DNA from: an uncultured Bacteroidales bacterium
Lineage (GTDB): Bacteria; Bacteroidota; Bacteroidia; Bacteroidales; Paludibacteraceae
Direction of reading: 5' to 3'
Assembly (NCBI GenBank): GCA_902798385.1
Contig: CADBWK010000015.1
Location: 1 to 37,646, forward strand
Length of the DNA stretch: 37,646 bases
In this document: in pieces, positions 1 through 9,696 of the stretch
How positions within the stretch are numbered: the stretch's first letter is position 1
Layout: every line of letters begins with the position of its first letter
The notes under the pieces: model-generated
What the model was told of the DNA's origin: nothing
The model's input: the letters and a program-made list of their open reading frames with translations, nothing else
The model's database searches: none
Program-made: the position numbers and the translations under genes

Positions 1-1397
1 AGAACTCGAAGGACACCGTTTGGTGGACCACCGAGGGTTACAAGAACGATAACCACCCGATGTCCGAGGAAGTTTGGGCTAAGGTAAAAGAGTTGGCTAT
101 CAAGGAGCTCTGCAACAAGAACCTGTACGTAGTGGACGCTTTCTGCGGTGCTAACAAAGACACCCGCATGGCTGTTCGTTTCATCGTAGAGGTAGCATGG
201 CAGGCTCACTTTGTAAAGAACATGTTCATCCAGCCGAGCGAGGAAGAGTTGGCTAACTTCGAGCCGGACTTCGTGATTTACAACGCTTCGTTGGCAAAGG
301 TAGAGAACTACAAAGAGCTCGGCCTGAACAGCGAGACTTGTGTGGCTTTCAACACCACGAGCCGTGAGCAGGTGATTCTCAACACCTGGTATGGCGGTGA
401 GATGAAGAAAGGTATGTTCTCGATGATGAACTACTACCTGCCGCTGAAGGGCATCGCTTCAATGCACTGCTCGGCGAACACCGACATGGAAGGCAAGAAC
501 ACCGCTATCTTCTTCGGTCTCTCCGGTACCGGTAAGACGACCTTGTCCACCGACCCGAAACGTCTCCTTATCGGTGACGACGAGCACGGATGGGACGACC
601 AAGGTGTGTTCAACTTCGAAGGTGGTTGCTATGCAAAAGTTATCAACCTCGACAAAGAGAGCGAGCCGGACATCTACGCTGCTATCCGTCGTAACGCCCT
701 TCTGGAGAACGTAACGGTAGATGCTAACGGCAAGATCGATTTCGCAGACAAGAGCGTGACCGAGAACACCCGTGTATCGTATCCGATCAACCATATCGAG
801 AAGATCGTTAAGCCGATCAGTGCAGGTCCTGCTGCTAAGAACGTGATCTTCCTCAGTGCCGACGCTTTCGGCGTTCTGCCTCCTGTATCAATCCTGACTC
901 CGGAGCAGACCAAGTACTACTTCCTGAGCGGTTTCACCGCTAAGTTGGCTGGTACCGAGCGCGGTATCACCGAGCCGACCCCGACTTTCTCCGCTTGCTT
1001 CGGCCAGGCCTTCCTGGAGTTGCATCCGACCAAATATGCGGAGGAGCTCGTTAAGAAGATGGAGAAGAGTGGTGCGAAGGCTTACCTCGTGAACACCGGC
1101 TGGAACGGAACGGGCAAACGTATCTCGATTCGCGACACCCGCGGTATCATCGATGCTATCCTCGGTGGTGACATCCTTACCGCTCCGACGAAGAAGATCC
1201 CGTACTTCAACTTCGAAGTACCGACGGCTCTGCCGGGCGTTGATCCCGCTATTCTCGATCCGCGTGACACCTATAAGGATGCTGCTGAGTGGGAAGTTAA
1301 GGCAAAAGACCTCGCTGCTCGCTTCATCAAGAACTTCGACAAATATACGTCGAACGAAGCAGGTAAGGCACTTGTTGCTGCCGGTCCGCAACTATAA
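1..1397 (+). CDS. pckA: Phosphoenolpyruvate carboxykinase (ATP), 5' truncated by window edge
   Basis: Interconverts oxaloacetate plus ATP and PEP plus CO2 plus ADP in the cytoplasm; in many Bacteroidales it works in the carboxylating direction of succinate fermentation. The reading frame is open from the first bases: codons 3-59 read [16 protein letters not shown] and onward, a typical PckA segment, so the ATG at base 60 is internal. About 70 N-terminal residues are missing compared with the family length of about 535. Visible motifs are the P-loop [11 protein letters not shown] (bases about 514-546), the metal/kinase-2 motif [18 protein letters not shown] and the adenine-binding C-terminal region. 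It ends at TAA 1395-1397, 21 bases before a strong hairpin terminator. The identity is secure; only the start lies outside the window. Confidence 0.97.
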   Translation, partial: NSKDTVWWTTEGYKNDNHPMSEEVWAKVKELAIKELCNKNLYVVDAFCGANKDTRMAVRFIVEVAWQAHFVKNMFIQPSEEELANFEPDFVIYNASLAKVENYKELGLNSETCVAFNTTSREQVILNTWYGGEMKKGMFSMMNYYLPLKGIASMHCSANTDMEGKNTAIFFGLSGTGKTTLSTDPKRLLIGDDEHGWDDQGVFNFEGGCYAKVINLDKESEPDIYAAIRRNALLENVTVDANGKIDFADKSVTENTRVSYPINHIEKIVKPISAGPAAKNVIFLSADAFGVLPPVSILTPEQTKYYFLSGFTAKLAGTERGITEPTPTFSACFGQAFLELHPTKYAEELVKKMEKSGAKAYLVNTGWNGTGKRISIRDTRGIIDAILGGDILTAPTKKIPYFNFEVPTALPGVDPAILDPRDTYKDAAEWEVKAKDLAARFIKNFDKYTSNEAGKALVAAGPQL

Positions 1398-1418
1398 GCA
1401 GTTATCGATCATCGAAAA

Positions 1419-1450
1419 AATCAGGCATCCTTTCGGGTGCCTGATTTTGT
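1419..1450. terminator. Bidirectional intrinsic terminator between pckA and a convergent gene
   Basis: A 12-bp stem (AATCAGGCATCC pairing with GGGTGCCTGATT, one G-T wobble) closes a TTTC loop at 1419-1446. A T-rich stretch follows on the plus strand and an A run precedes it (T run on the minus strand). It can therefore terminate both pckA and the minus-strand gene that stops at 1450. Confidence 0.9.
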
Positions 1451-1974
1451 TATTCTTCTTTTTCTTCGTTAACGTCTTCCGCCATGATGGCGCGGATCAT
1501 TTCGCGTCGTATCAACAGCATCAACTGGAGCACGATAGCCGGCAGAATCGCTATCCAGCTGGGGGAGAGTGTGGCGAAATAAGCCTCCTCTATACGCAAC
1601 GCGTAGTATATTAAAAAGACATAATATGCGCCCGCGAAGCCAATGGTGATAAAGCAGAGGGCGATACGCCAGCGTTTCTTGAAGAAACACAGAAAACACG
1701 CAATACTCGCAGCCAGCATGCCCCATGCGCAATAATACAAGCCCTTGACCGACATCGTATCAACCACCTGTTGCATGTTGGTACTGATTTCGGTTTGTAT
1801 AACCTCAAAGGTCTCCTGATCCATAGAAAAACTACGAACATACAGGATACCTTTATCCTCCTGAAAATGAAAAACAGGAGCCACGAAAAGCAATGCTGAG
1901 GTAATAATGGCCAACACCATATATGCCCAGCGACGAAGCATCGGATAGATACTATTTTTCAGTTCTGGTGTCAT
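1450..1974 (-). CDS. Four-helix membrane protein, DUF4293-like
   Basis: A 174-residue inner-membrane protein of unknown function. It has four hydrophobic segments at about residues 15-35, 75-97, 104-126 and 140-157, with an extramembrane loop of about 40 residues after helix 1, and a charged tail (REMIRAIMAEDV, then Glu/Lys-rich). The size, four-helix plan and short charged C-terminus match the Bacteroidota family DUF4293, but similarity is judged by topology more than by a signature motif. It starts at ATG 1974, about 10 bases downstream of a recognisable promoter on the minus strand (TACTTTTG at 1991-1984). It is monocistronic, convergent with pckA, and shares the upstream region with secDF. 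Confidence 0.75.
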   Translation of the reverse strand: MTPELKNSIYPMLRRWAYMVLAIITSALLFVAPVFHFQEDKGILYVRSFSMDQETFEVIQTEISTNMQQVVDTMSVKGLYYCAWGMLAASIACFLCFFKKRWRIALCFITIGFAGAYYVFLIYYALRIEEAYFATLSPSWIAILPAIVLQLMLLIRREMIRAIMAEDVNEEKEE

Positions 1975-1983
1975 AAATCGGCT

Positions 1984-2016
1984 GCAAAAGTACTATAAAA
2001 ATTGGAAATACGCAAG
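1984..2016 (-). promoter_or_regulatory. Minus-strand promoter for the DUF4293-like gene
   Basis: On the minus strand, CTTG (2016-2013, -33 element) and TACTTTTG (1991-1984, matching TAnnTTTG) have Bacteroidota-type spacing. The -33 octamer CTTGCGTA is repeated in inverted orientation at 2032-2039 as the -33 region of the secDF promoter. Confidence 0.7.
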
Positions 2017-2031
2017 TTTTTGCTTTTTTTT

Positions 2032-2063
2032 CTTGCGTAATTAAATTATTTTTTGTAATTTTG
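2032..2063 (+). promoter_or_regulatory. Promoter for secDF
   Basis: CTTG (2032-2035) and TAATTTTG (2056-2063) are 20 bases apart, which predicts transcription from about 2069 and an 85-base leader before the ATG at 2155. The octamers TACGCAAG (2009-2016) and CTTGCGTA (2032-2039) form a perfect inverted pair, so the two divergent promoters carry mirror-image -33 boxes. Confidence 0.75.
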
Positions 2064-2154
2064 CGCACTTTTTGTGTGTCGTGCGCAGGTACGCGCCATA
2101 TGTACACACGAAAAATACATGCATATAAATAAAAATTAAATACAAATAACTATT

Positions 2155-5100
2155 ATGCAAAACAAAGGACTTGTTAGAATTTTGGCGGTGTGCCTTGCGT
2201 TGGTATGCGCCTTCTACCTGTCGTTCTCTTTGGTGACGAATCATTATGATAAGAAGGCCAAAGAGTATGCGGCAGGCGATGATGCAAAAGAGTACCTGTA
2301 TCTGGACTCGATTGCTGCTAAGAAAGTTTGGTTCGGTTACACGCTCAAAGAGTGCCGTGAGAAAGAGATCAACTTGGGTCTTGACCTCAAGGGCGGTATG
2401 AACGTGACGATGGAAGTGTCTGTTCCGGACATTCTCGATGCGTTAAGCGGTCACAACGAGACCCCGAACTACAAAGCAGCTTTGGCTGCAGCTAAGCAGA
2501 AACAGAAATCGAGCGGAGCAGACTTCGTGACGCTCTTCATTGAGTCGTACAAAGAGATTGATCCGGAAGGTCAATTGGCTTCTATCTTCTCGACCTTCGA
2601 GCTCAAAGACAAAGTAACCTTGACCTCGACGAATGCAGAGGTGGAGAAAGTGATCCGCGAGGAAGTGGACGGTGCTATTCAGAACTCGTTCAACGTGCTC
2701 CGTACGCGTATCGACCGTTTCGGTGTTGTTCAACCGAACATTCAGAAACTCGCTCAACCGGGTCGTATCCTGATTGAGTTGCCGGGTATCAAAGAGCCGG
2801 AGCGTGTTCGTAAACTTCTCCAGGGTTCTGCTAACTTGGAGTTCTGGGAGACCTACGATCTGTCTGAGTTGCTGCCGATGTTGGCGCAGATCAACCGTGA
2901 GTTTGCTGCCGGTGCTCAAACAGAAGAGGCAGAGGCTGCTGCTGAAGAAGTAAAAGCAGAAGAGGCTCCGAAGGCTGAGGCTGATGAGCTCGCTGAGTTG
3001 TTAGGTGACAGTACTGCTGCTGCTGAGGCTGATCAAGCCGCTCAAATTGCTGAGTACAAGAAGAACAACCCGCTCTTCGCTATCCTCAACCCGTCGATCA
3101 ACCAAGCCGGTCAGGCTTATCGTGGTCCGGTAGTAGGTACTGTTCATTATACAGATACCGCGAAGGTAAACGCAATGCTCAACTCGCAGATCGCCAAAGC
3201 TGTTCTGCCGCGTGATGCTCGTTTCTTCTGGACGGTTAAGGCCATTGATGAGGCGAACGCATACTATCAACTCGTAGCGCTGAAAGCACAGCGTGACGGT
3301 CGTGCATCGCTCGAAGGTGATGTAATCACCGACGCACGTGCCGACTTCTCGCAACTGAGCGCGTATGCGAATGTATCGATGTCGATGAATGCCGAGGGTG
3401 CTAAGACCTGGCAGCGTCTGACCAAGGACAATATCGGTAAGTCGGTAGCTATCGTACTCGACGGATATGTTTATTCGTTCCCGACCGTACAAAGCGAGAT
3501 CGCAGGCGGTAACAGCCAGATCACAGGTAACTTCACCGTAGAAGAGGCAAAAGACTTGGCTAACACTCTGAAGTCCGGTAAGATGCCGGCTCCTGCTCGT
3601 ATCATTGAGGAGAGTGTGGTTGGTCCGTCTCTGGGTCGTGAGGCTATTCAATCGGGTCTCTGGTCGTTTGCGCTTGGCTTCGTGCTGATCCTGATCTACA
3701 TGATCTTCTACTATGGTTGGATCCCGGGTCTGATTGCCGATGCAGCTTTGGTTTGCAACGTCTTCCTGCTCGTTGGTATCCTGTCTTCGTTCAGCGCCGT
3801 GCTGACCTTGCCGGGTATCGCAGGTATCGTCTTGACGATGGGTATGGCAGTCGATGCGAACGTGCTTATCTACGAGCGTATCCGTGAGGAGTTGCGCGCA
3901 GGTAAGGGTATGCGTAAGGCTATTGAGGACGGTTTCAAGGGTGCCATCAGCGCCATCGTGGATGCGAACGTAACGTCGTTCTTGACCGGTGCTATCTTGG
4001 CTATCTTCGGTACCGGTCCGATCAAGGGCTTCGCTGTTACCTACATGATCGGTATCATCTCTTCGTTCCTCACGGCTGTGTTCATCACCCGTCTGTTACT
4101 CGAAGACTACAGCAAGAACGAGAACGCTAAGGAGCTCAGCTTCACCACGAAGTTGATGCAGAACTTCCTGCAGAATATCCACTTCGACTTTGTGAACGCA
4201 CGTAAGATTGCATACTGCGTATCGGGCGCGTTGGTCATCTTCGCTATCCTGGGTCTGGAGCCGCACTTGTTCGGTAAACTGAACCTCGGTATTGACTTCT
4301 CCGGTGGACGTAACTATGTTGTTCGTTTTGACCAGAACATCAATACCCAGGATGTACGCGAGAGCTTGGACAATGTCTTCAAAGCTACGCTCGAAGAGGG
4401 TGAGACTTTTGGTCTGAATGTCATTACGTTCGGTAACGATGCTAACCAAGTTCGTATCTCGACCAACTATCGTATCCACGAGGACAATGCTGAGGCTGAC
4501 GAGGCTATCGAGGCATTGATTTACGAGGGAAGTAAGCCGTTCTTGAGCGAGGGTATCACCTTTGAGGACTTCCGTTCGACCGATTCGAACGCTGAGGTAG
4601 GAATCATGTCGAGCCAGAAAGTAGGTCCGGCTATTGCGGATGATATCAAGACGAGTGCCGTTTGGGCAATCTTTGCTGCACTCATCGTGATCTTCCTCTA
4701 TATCTTGATCCGCTTCCGTAACTTCGCTTACTCGGTAGGTGCGTTGGTAGCATTGGCTCACGATACCGTTATCATCCTCGGTCTGTACGCTATCCTTTGG
4801 AAGATCATGCCTTTCTCCATGGAGATCGACCAAGCGTTTATCGCTGCTATCCTGACCGTTATCGGTTATTCGATCAACGATACCGTGGTCATCTTCGACC
4901 GTGTACGTGAGTACAACGCCCTCTATCCGAAGCGTGAGAAGAAAGTGAATATCAATGATGCGTTGAACAACACGCTCAGCCGTACGTTCTCGACTTCTAT
5001 GTCAACGTTCGTGGTATTGCTCGCAATCTTCATCTTCGGTGGTGAGACCATCCAGGGCTTCGTATTCGCACTGTTGATGGGTGTGATCGTAGGTACCTAT

Positions 5101-5190
5101 TCGTCTCTGTTCATTGCTTCGCCGATTGCTTATGACATTCAGTTGGCTCAGGCAAAACGCGCAGCTAAGAAAGCAGAGGCTAAAAAATAA
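2155..5190 (+). CDS. secDF: Fused protein translocase subunit SecDF
   Basis: An inner-membrane RND-type protein that uses proton motive force to pull preproteins through SecYEG. At 1011 residues it has the Bacteroidota fusion size. SecD half: N-terminal helix (about residues 5-27), motif [10 protein letters not shown], the periplasmic P1 region with [12 protein letters not shown] and LIELPGI, then [13 protein letters not shown] leading into the membrane block. SecF half: [25 protein letters not shown] and the conserved [19 protein letters not shown]. An Ala/Glu-rich low-complexity insertion lies at about residues 255-280 within the P1 region. The stop codon overlaps the clpX start (TAATG), so translation is probably coupled. 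Its own promoter lies at 2032-2063. Confidence 0.97.
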   Translation: MQNKGLVRILAVCLALVCAFYLSFSLVTNHYDKKAKEYAAGDDAKEYLYLDSIAAKKVWFGYTLKECREKEINLGLDLKGGMNVTMEVSVPDILDALSGHNETPNYKAALAAAKQKQKSSGADFVTLFIESYKEIDPEGQLASIFSTFELKDKVTLTSTNAEVEKVIREEVDGAIQNSFNVLRTRIDRFGVVQPNIQKLAQPGRILIELPGIKEPERVRKLLQGSANLEFWETYDLSELLPMLAQINREFAAGAQTEEAEAAAEEVKAEEAPKAEADELAELLGDSTAAAEADQAAQIAEYKKNNPLFAILNPSINQAGQAYRGPVVGTVHYTDTAKVNAMLNSQIAKAVLPRDARFFWTVKAIDEANAYYQLVALKAQRDGRASLEGDVITDARADFSQLSAYANVSMSMNAEGAKTWQRLTKDNIGKSVAIVLDGYVYSFPTVQSEIAGGNSQITGNFTVEEAKDLANTLKSGKMPAPARIIEESVVGPSLGREAIQSGLWSFALGFVLILIYMIFYYGWIPGLIADAALVCNVFLLVGILSSFSAVLTLPGIAGIVLTMGMAVDANVLIYERIREELRAGKGMRKAIEDGFKGAISAIVDANVTSFLTGAILAIFGTGPIKGFAVTYMIGIISSFLTAVFITRLLLEDYSKNENAKELSFTTKLMQNFLQNIHFDFVNARKIAYCVSGALVIFAILGLEPHLFGKLNLGIDFSGGRNYVVRFDQNINTQDVRESLDNVFKATLEEGETFGLNVITFGNDANQVRISTNYRIHEDNAEADEAIEALIYEGSKPFLSEGITFEDFRSTDSNAEVGIMSSQKVGPAIADDIKTSAVWAIFAALIVIFLYILIRFRNFAYSVGALVALAHDTVIILGLYAILWKIMPFSMEIDQAFIAAILTVIGYSINDTVVIFDRVREYNALYPKREKKVNINDALNNTLSRTFSTSMSTFVVLLAIFIFGGETIQGFVFALLMGVIVGTYSSLFIASPIAYDIQLAQAKRAAKKAEAKK

Positions 5191-6443
5191 TGGCGAAAAA
5201 GGATTCAAATAGTTCCGTTTGCGGCTTCTGCGGTCGCTCCATGCCGGAGATGTTCTCCGGTATGGATAAAGCCACGCTCATATGCAGTGAGTGCATCGAA
5301 GAGGGACACCGTATTCTATCTTCGCGTCCCAAAGCGCGTTCGCTCAATAGCGAAGAACTGAGCGTAGAGACATTGCCTATTCCGCAGAAGATAAAAGAAT
5401 TCCTTGACCAGTACGTCATCGGCCAGGAGGAAGCAAAACGCTTCCTCTCGGTCGCTGTGTACAACCACTACAAACGCGTGCTGCAGGAGATTACCAACGA
5501 TGATGTGGAGATAGAAAAATCCAATATCCTGTTGGTGGGATCGACCGGTACGGGCAAGACGCTCTTGGCGCGAACGATTGCTAAGATGCTCAAAGTTCCG
5601 TTTGCTATCGGTGATGCCACCTCCTTGACGCAAGCCGGCTATGTGGGTGAAGATGTAGAGACGCTTTTGGTACGTCTGCTTCAGGATGCCAATTATGATG
5701 TCAATAAGGCACAACGAGGCATCGTCTTTATCGATGAAATCGATAAGATTGCCCGCAAATCCGAGAACATGTCCATCACCCGCGATGTGAGCGGCGAAGG
5801 CGTTCAGCAGAGTCTGCTGAAGATGCTGGAAGGTTCGATCGTGAACGTGCCGCCTCAGGGAGGACGTAAGCACCCGGATCAAGAGCTGATTCATGTAGAT
5901 ACAAAGAATATCCTCTTTATCTGCGGTGGTGCATTTGAAGGCATAGAGAAGAAGATCGCCCAGCGTATGCATACGCAAGTCATCGGCTTTAGTGCGCAGC
6001 AGGAGACGGAACTGGTGGATAAGAACAACTTGCTGCAATACATTGCTCCTCAGGACCTGAAATCGTACGGTCTTATTCCTGAGATCATCGGCCGCTTACC
6101 GATACTGACCTATTTGGAACCGCTGAATCGTGAAGCGCTCCGCAGTATTTTGACCGAGCCGAAGAATGCGCTCACCAAACAATATCAGAAACTGATGTTA
6201 ATGGACAATGTGAATCTGCTGTTTGATGATAACGCATTGGATTACATTGTGGACAAAGCGATCGAGTATAAGTTAGGTGCTCGCGGCTTGAGAGGATTGA
6301 TGGAGACAGTGATGGCAGACTTGATGTACGAACTGCCTAACAAGAAACATATGGGAACACGTCAAGTCTTTACGGTCACACGCGATTATGCCCGAGAGAA
6401 ACTGGACAAAGCCGATTACGTGCGACTGAAGAATGCAGTGTAA
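5190..6443 (+). CDS. clpX: ATP-dependent Clp protease ATP-binding subunit ClpX
   Basis: A hexameric AAA+ unfoldase that feeds substrates to ClpP. At 417 residues it has the normal length. The N-terminal zinc finger uses C11, C14, C32 and C35. Walker A is GSTGTGKT (about 117-124; the usual Pro after the first Gly is Ser), the pore loop is in GYVGEDVE, Walker B is IVFIDEID (about 178-185), the RKH loop is GGRKHP, the ClpP-docking IGF loop is VIGFSA, and sensor 2 is GARGLRG. The start ATG (5190) shares its A with the secDF stop. The common tig-clpP-clpX neighbourhood is absent; here clpX is the distal gene of a secDF operon and ends in a hairpin terminator. Confidence 0.98.
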   Translation: MAKKDSNSSVCGFCGRSMPEMFSGMDKATLICSECIEEGHRILSSRPKARSLNSEELSVETLPIPQKIKEFLDQYVIGQEEAKRFLSVAVYNHYKRVLQEITNDDVEIEKSNILLVGSTGTGKTLLARTIAKMLKVPFAIGDATSLTQAGYVGEDVETLLVRLLQDANYDVNKAQRGIVFIDEIDKIARKSENMSITRDVSGEGVQQSLLKMLEGSIVNVPPQGGRKHPDQELIHVDTKNILFICGGAFEGIEKKIAQRMHTQVIGFSAQQETELVDKNNLLQYIAPQDLKSYGLIPEIIGRLPILTYLEPLNREALRSILTEPKNALTKQYQKLMLMDNVNLLFDDNALDYIVDKAIEYKLGARGLRGLMETVMADLMYELPNKKHMGTRQVFTVTRDYAREKLDKADYVRLKNAV

Positions 6444-6446
6444 AAG

Positions 6447-6480
6447 AAAACGCGACTTGAAAAAGCCGCGTTTATTTTTT
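6447..6480. terminator. Intrinsic terminator after clpX
   Basis: AAACGCG (6448-6454) pairs with CGCGTTT (6467-6473), with an inner CTT-GAAA-AAG helix, followed by a run of T. An A-rich stretch upstream allows it to serve the convergent minus-strand gene as well. Confidence 0.85.
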
Positions 6481-7902
6481 TTAGAATCCGCTATATACAA
6501 GCTCCAGCCTCATGCCGTTCTTGGCCGACCGGATCTTGGTGGCAGACATGGTCTGTTGTTGCTTTACGGAGGATACTACCGTGGTGGAGGAAGTGGTAGA
6601 TGTACTGATGGTGACCGGTACTAACAGCATGTCCAGTATCTCATCATTGGATTCTTGGCGTAACTGGTTCGTCAGGAAATCCGACAGGTCATAACTATAG
6701 TAGTAGATTGCGTCACCTACCGAGTCCACACCTTGGGTTAACTGACCCAATAACGCACAGGTGTCCGATGGCAATTCCTTGTTCTTAAAGAATCGCTCCA
6801 TACTCTGCTCGCGGATAAGGAGCATGTATGAGGCGGGTTGTAACCAATCATTGCGGGTGATGTCGCTGCTCGAACCGTTGAACTTATTCTCGATGTGTAC
6901 ACGTACCTCCGCTTTGTTGACGTAGGGGCGCTTGAGGGTGTCACCGCTATTGTCCAAGAGTTTATTCCAAATAGCATCCTCCATCTTTTCCATCGGGAAA
7001 GATAATCGCGTGTACGCGCCCGCGGGCGCGATAATATAATTATAGGTGTCGGAGTCGCTTTGCAAGGCCGCGATGAGAGCCGCTTTATCCTCATACTGCA
7101 GATGATTGACGGTACGTACTTCGGAGTTGGCATAGAAAGCTTTCATGTCATGCACGATCGTGTCGCGGCCGCCTTTATCGTACTTGAAGCGGTAATAAAC
7201 GCCTAACGCTATATCGGATACATTAAGCATGGTGGAGGATCCGAAAGAAGTCTCAATGAGCAAACCCTTGAATAATTCATTAAAGGCATCCTGGCTGTTA
7301 AACGAAGTGATCGAACCGAAATAAGCCATGAAATCGTCATTCACTCGCATGCGTACCATCGGAACGTACGTGCCGTTGGAATCTTGGATGGAGTCCATTT
7401 TCTCGGATGCTACGACAATTCGATGGTTCGTGAGCACACTCTTGTTGCGTGTACAATAATCGTCTATATTCAGATCCGTAGGATAGGTGCCCGAGTAACT
7501 GAAGGTCTTTTTGTCCATCATATAGGCATTGATCGCCAAAGGCGACAAGGCATCTCCCGTCCAACTGGAGTAGGACATGAACAGACAAATCGAATCAATC
7601 GAGTCTACGTGAAAATCAGCCGGATAGGAGTATCCTTCCGGACAAGCCAACTGTGTCAGGATAGAGGCGCGTAATACACCATAATCGGATTCCACCTCTC
7701 CTAATAGGAATGAATCGGCTTGCGAGATAATAGCCTCGCAACTATCTACCATAGAACGGATATCGAATGTATCTACCAATACGATAATCTCATCATCAGG
7801 AGTCAAAACCGATTGACCGGTGTTGGCGACATCATCCTTACATGCCGTCCAGCAGCATGCAATCATCATCAAAACCCCTATGAACGCAGAGCGTTTATTC
7901 AT
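6481..7902 (-). CDS. DUF4270-family lipoprotein
   Basis: A secreted lipoprotein of unknown function, 473 residues from the chosen start. The ATG at 7902 is preferred over the in-frame codon at 7935. It gives a clean signal peptide (MNKRSAFIGVLMMIACCWTAC), with C21 (or C16) as the lipidated Cys, and overlaps the upstream glycogen-synthase-like stop by 8 bases, as expected in an operon. Family features are an early aspartate-rich segment, IDSICLFMSY followed by a short SWTGD stretch, and repeated beta-strand-rich segments ending in RLELVYSGF. The pairing of a DUF4270 lipoprotein with a GT5-domain protein next to panC is a known Bacteroidales arrangement. The C-terminus has a Ser/Thr-rich stretch (about residues 425-445). 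Confidence 0.85.
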   Translation of the reverse strand: MNKRSAFIGVLMMIACCWTACKDDVANTGQSVLTPDDEIIVLVDTFDIRSMVDSCEAIISQADSFLLGEVESDYGVLRASILTQLACPEGYSYPADFHVDSIDSICLFMSYSSWTGDALSPLAINAYMMDKKTFSYSGTYPTDLNIDDYCTRNKSVLTNHRIVVASEKMDSIQDSNGTYVPMVRMRVNDDFMAYFGSITSFNSQDAFNELFKGLLIETSFGSSTMLNVSDIALGVYYRFKYDKGGRDTIVHDMKAFYANSEVRTVNHLQYEDKAALIAALQSDSDTYNYIIAPAGAYTRLSFPMEKMEDAIWNKLLDNSGDTLKRPYVNKAEVRVHIENKFNGSSSDITRNDWLQPASYMLLIREQSMERFFKNKELPSDTCALLGQLTQGVDSVGDAIYYYSYDLSDFLTNQLRQESNDEILDMLLVPVTISTSTTSSTTVVSSVKQQQTMSATKIRSAKNGMRLELVYSGF

Positions 7903-8734
7903 CCTCTTTTTGTAACAATGTTTGGTAAAAATCATACTGACGTTTGCATGCCGCAGTCAGATCTTCCGTCTCTTCGTAAGCCAAGACAGGTTTGCCTTTC
8001 GTTTCTGCATAATTGGCAATACGTTGGTTCACCTTCGGTGTCGCATACACGATAGCATCCGAGAAATCAACAGCCAAACGCATCAACTCTTCGTATCCAA
8101 CGGGGAAATCAGCGATCGAACGCACATCGGTATTACTGATGCCGTTGATACGCAGTTTGTCTGCAAACTTGGTGGAGAAAGGTTTCTTGTACTCGTTATC
8201 ATCGAGCATCAATACGATCTTCGAGTTGGCGAAGAACGGCTCGTCATTGAATGCTTTCTTAAGGTACAACGGTGCGAGCGCACTCATCCATCCTGAGCAC
8301 AAGATGATATCCGGCGTCCAACGCAGTTTCTTGACGGTCTCGATCACACCGCGCGCATAGAAAATGACACGATCGTCATTGTCCGCATACTCCACGCCGT
8401 TCTCATCCGCTACACCTTTGCGGCGGTGGAACAGATCATCGTTGTCGATGAAGTAGATCTGGATACGTGCCGATTGGATAGAGGCTACTTTGATCAGCAG
8501 CGGATGATCCGATTCCTCAATAATCAGATTCATTCCGGACAGACGAATCACCTCGTGTAACTGATTGCGGCGTTCGTTAATCTCGCCGAACTTAGGCATA
8601 AAGGTACGCGTCTCATAGCCATGTCCCTGGAAGTACTCCGGGAGCTGACGATTCAGAAGACGAATAGGACTTTCTTCTGCCAGATAAGGGCTTATCTCCT
8701 GTGAGATAAAAAGGATACGTTTTAGCTCTTTCAT
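7895..8734 (-). CDS. Stand-alone glycogen/starch synthase N-terminal domain protein (GT5-like)
   Basis: A 279-residue cytoplasmic protein matching only the N-terminal half of a GT5 ADP-glucose glucosyltransferase. RILFISQEISPYL is followed by FMPKFGEINERRNQLHEVIRLSG, then the DENGVEY...DNDDRVIFYARG segment and PDIILCSGWMSALAP. The KxGGL nucleotide-sugar loop expected soon after the first strand is replaced by EESPIRLL, and the whole C-terminal GT-B domain is absent, so catalysis is doubtful. Such short forms are common in Bacteroidales. A GTG at 8746 is in frame, but the ATG at 8734 is preferred: it matches homologues and leaves about 20 bases of leader below the promoter. It is the first gene of an operon with the DUF4270 lipoprotein. 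Confidence 0.85.
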   Translation of the reverse strand: MKELKRILFISQEISPYLAEESPIRLLNRQLPEYFQGHGYETRTFMPKFGEINERRNQLHEVIRLSGMNLIIEESDHPLLIKVASIQSARIQIYFIDNDDLFHRRKGVADENGVEYADNDDRVIFYARGVIETVKKLRWTPDIILCSGWMSALAPLYLKKAFNDEPFFANSKIVLMLDDNEYKKPFSTKFADKLRINGISNTDVRSIADFPVGYEELMRLAVDFSDAIVYATPKVNQRIANYAETKGKPVLAYEETEDLTAACKRQYDFYQTLLQKEDE

Positions 8735-8758
8735 AGGCGTGTACACATTTTAGCACTG

Positions 8759-8806
8759 CAAAATTACAAAAAAATTTTGATATATACAAAAAAAATATTA
8801 TCTTTG
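8759..8806. promoter_or_regulatory. Overlapping face-to-face promoters (GT5-like gene and panC)
   Basis: Minus strand: -33 TTTG at 8790-8787 and -7 TAATTTTG at 8766-8759. Plus strand: -33 TTTTG at 8775-8779 and -7 TATCTTTG at 8799-8806. Each promoter's -33 box lies inside the other's spacer, so polymerase binding should be mutually exclusive. The geometry is identical to the module at 28259-28306. Confidence 0.75.
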
Positions 8807-8835
8807 TGCGTTTTTTTGAAAAAATTAATGAAATT

Positions 8836-9696
8836 ATGCAAATAATTACTACAAAAAGTGCATTACAGGAGGCGGTGAAAGCCTGTAAAGCAGCAGGTAA
8901 GACCATAGGTCTTGTTCCTACGATGGGAGCCTTGCATGAGGGGCATGCTTCGTTGGTGAAACGTGCGGTGAAAGAGAATGATGTGTGTGTGGTTTCGGTG
9001 TTCGTGAACCCGACGCAGTTTAACAACAAAGAGGATCTGGCGAAGTACCCGCGTAATATTGAGCGTGATGCCGAATTGCTTAGTTCCATCGGTGCGCATT
9101 ATGTGTTTGCGCCTACGCCCGAGGAGATGTATTCGACCGAAGAGATGAATTCTATGTTTGAATTTGATTTCGCGGGCTTGGACAAGGTGATGGAAGGCAA
9201 GATGCGCCCGGGACACTTCAATGGCGTGGTACAAGTAGTAAGTCGTCTTTTCTATCTCGTTCAACCGGATAAAGGCTATTTCGGAGAAAAAGACTTCCAG
9301 CAATTGGCAATCATCCATCATATGGTGGAACGCAGTTCGATGGCGGGTACATTCGGTAATCTGAAGATCATCGATTGTCCGATCGTGCGGGAGGAGTCCG
9401 GTTTAGCGATGTCGAGTCGTAACGAGCGTCTTTCGGCGGAAGAGAAACAGACGGCATTGGCTATCTCCAAGACCCTTTTTGATTCGTTGAAATGGGCAAA
9501 AGAAGAGGGTGCTACCGTTGCTGATGTGCAGCAAAGAGTGATCGATGCTATCAATGCCGTTGAAGGCTTGGAAGTAGAATACTATGAGATCGTAGATCAA
9601 ACGACCTTACTGCCTACCGATACCTTCAACCACGCCATCGGTTGTGTTACCGTTTATTGCGGTCCGGTACGTTTGATTGACAATATCAAATATTAA
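8836..9696 (+). CDS. panC: Pantoate-beta-alanine ligase (pantothenate synthetase)
   Basis: Condenses pantoate and beta-alanine with ATP in pantothenate/CoA synthesis. Conserved motifs are VPTMGALHEGHASLV (HIGH-type H34 and H37), VFVNPTQFN, RPGHFNGVVQVVSRLF, YFGEKDFQQL and the KMSKS-equivalent GLAMSSRNERLS. At 286 residues it has the normal length. The ATG at 8836 is chosen because an in-frame GTG at 8806 lies inside the promoter -7 box. The stop overlaps the pdxB start (TAATG). In many Bacteroidota panC is followed by panD; here pdxB takes that position, linking two cofactor pathways. Confidence 0.97.
   Translation: MQIITTKSALQEAVKACKAAGKTIGLVPTMGALHEGHASLVKRAVKENDVCVVSVFVNPTQFNNKEDLAKYPRNIERDAELLSSIGAHYVFAPTPEEMYSTEEMNSMFEFDFAGLDKVMEGKMRPGHFNGVVQVVSRLFYLVQPDKGYFGEKDFQQLAIIHHMVERSSMAGTFGNLKIIDCPIVREESGLAMSSRNERLSAEEKQTALAISKTLFDSLKWAKEEGATVADVQQRVIDAINAVEGLEVEYYEIVDQTTLLPTDTFNHAIGCVTVYCGPVRLIDNIKY

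Noticed and set aside
8806-8835. GTG start of panC at 8806
   Set aside because: The codon overlaps the -7 promoter box and would add ten residues before the conserved PanC N-terminus.
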